Below, one piece after another: positions 63,333 through 64,000 of a stretch of DNA of 64,000 bases; the stretch's first letter is position 1; every line of letters starts with the position of its first letter. Position numbers and translations under genes: made by a program. A model generated the notes under the pieces. It was not told the DNA's origin and did no database searches. It saw only the letters and a list, made by a program, of their open reading frames with translations. The stretch comes from Stentor coeruleus (taxonomy: Eukaryota > Ciliophora > Heterotrichea > Heterotrichida > Stentoridae). Location: NCBI GenBank assembly GCA_001970955.1, contig MPUH01000005.1, forward strand, positions 124,001 to 188,000, read 5' to 3'.

Positions 63333-64000
63333 TTATCCATTTATTAAGTTTTTAAGTTTTTCGTATTCTTTTTTAAGTTGATTGATCATTCTATTAGTCA
63401 CTTTGATATTCAAAGCTTCATCTATGAGCTTATCATCATATAACTCTTTATTCGCCATGTGAGGCGATGTTATCACCATCATAATTTCTTCAAACCTCTT
63501 CAAGCAAATCAAAGGGTATATTTTTTTCAATGCAGCCAGTGAGACCCTAAATATAAATTTCCAACCAGTCTAAATAAAGTTTACATATATGAAGTAATCC
63601 CATATTCTTAAAAGTACTTCTGGCTTTGAAGATAACTGCCCAGCAAAAAGAGTTATAAACCAAGTAGAACTATAAGTGCTTGAAACTATATTCTCATAGT
63701 TAAGAGTTATACGAACTTCTGGTAAAAATAATGATATAAGTCTATCAAGGACATAAAAAAACACTCTTAGTTTAGACATATCATTGCCATAGAGTTCTTG
63801 CATATGGTGGACTCTTATGAGCTCATCAAGGCACCAAAAAGTACGTTCTTCATGTTTAATGATCTGAGATAATGTTCCAGCAAGATAATGCATACCTTGA
63901 CAATAACCAACTTTTGGTCTGTAAAATGCATAAGCTTTAAGGATTGTCTCTATCTGGGGCATATTGATGCTGGGATTATTAGCATAAGATCTAAGAACAT
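63333..64000 (-). CDS. 3' part of a TBC-domain Rab GTPase-activating protein
   Basis: Two exons in view (63585-64000, running off the right edge, and 63333-63569) joined by a 15-nt intron. The visible part carries a TBC domain: VLRSYANNPSIN (near the Arg-finger motif, whose start is outside the window), ILKAYAFYRPKVGYCQGMHYLAG with the glutamine finger in YCQGM, FWCLDELIRV, then WFITLFAGQLSSKPEVLLRIWDYF and, across the intron, IYTGWKFIFRVSLAAL. This is a Rab-GAP that stimulates GTP hydrolysis by Rab proteins in membrane traffic. The last 60 residues are a helical tail (NRMINQLKKEYEKLKNL). The target Rab cannot be predicted. Confidence 0.92.
63570..63584 (-). other. 15-nt intron of TBC-domain gene
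   Basis: Gene-strand sequence GTAAACTTTATTTAG, phase 0, with a terminal in-frame TAG. Removal restores WDYFIYTGWKFIFRV, the expected TBC sequence. Confidence 0.94.

Noticed and set aside
1-64000. CRISPR arrays, prokaryotic operons, prophage, capsid or retroviral elements
   Set aside because: No regularly spaced repeats, no bacterial-type gene organisation and no reverse transcriptase, integrase or capsid-like frames were seen.

Overview
This window looks like macronuclear DNA of a heterotrich ciliate, most likely Stentor or a close relative. The inference rests on four things. All nine introns I could define are exactly 15 nt long. The code is standard: TAA, TAG and TGA all end genes, and long frames of 1,255 to 2,205 codons stay open. 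The DNA is very AT-rich with closely packed genes. The gene set is ciliate-typical: a TmcB-like multi-membrane PAS protein, truncated haemoglobins, an axonemal SPAG6/PF16 protein and a membrane-anchored cyclic-nucleotide phosphodiesterase. No telomere, rRNA, tRNA, CRISPR or prokaryotic signal was seen.

Layout. 1-10 kb: an incomplete unknown gene, a small unknown gene, an HSF-type factor, an RRM/zinc-finger protein, a secreted cysteine-repeat protein, ribosomal protein uL3, a GC-richer island that may be a non-coding RNA, and a C2-like/coiled-coil protein. 10-20 kb: a B-box protein whose stop lies 2 bp from the stop of a convergent BRE1-type histone H2B ubiquitin ligase (three exons), ribosomal protein uS11, an ankyrin-AGC kinase, a METTL17/Rsm22 protein beginning 10 bp after the kinase stop, and a START-domain protein. 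21-31 kb: an unknown protein, then a tight minus-strand cluster of GINS PSF1, an otubain-like/RING protein, a FAM135-type lipase and a TmcB-like protein. 31-41 kb: a nucleoplasmin-fold protein, a CEP19-like protein, a membrane PDE, DPH6 and an HMG-box protein. 41-53 kb: a HECT ligase, a single truncated haemoglobin, a decayed piggyBac transposase, a two-domain truncated haemoglobin, an ATAD5/RFC1-like ATPase and an unknown protein. 53-64 kb: a USP9X-like deubiquitinase, SPAG6, a likely pseudogene and the 3' part of a TBC-domain Rab-GAP.

Themes. Four ubiquitin-system genes (BRE1, otubain/RING, HECT, USP) sit with chromatin and replication genes (nucleoplasmin-like, HMG box, PSF1, ATAD5-like) and cilium genes (SPAG6, CEP19-like). 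I see no operon logic; each gene appears to be its own transcription unit.

The strongest unexplained signal is compositional. In nearly every intergenic region the left part of the + strand has G but almost no C and the right part has C but almost no G, whatever the orientation of the flanking genes. Similar abrupt G-to-C switches occur inside long coding regions. Stretches that lack the pattern include the decayed transposase and the GC-richer island.
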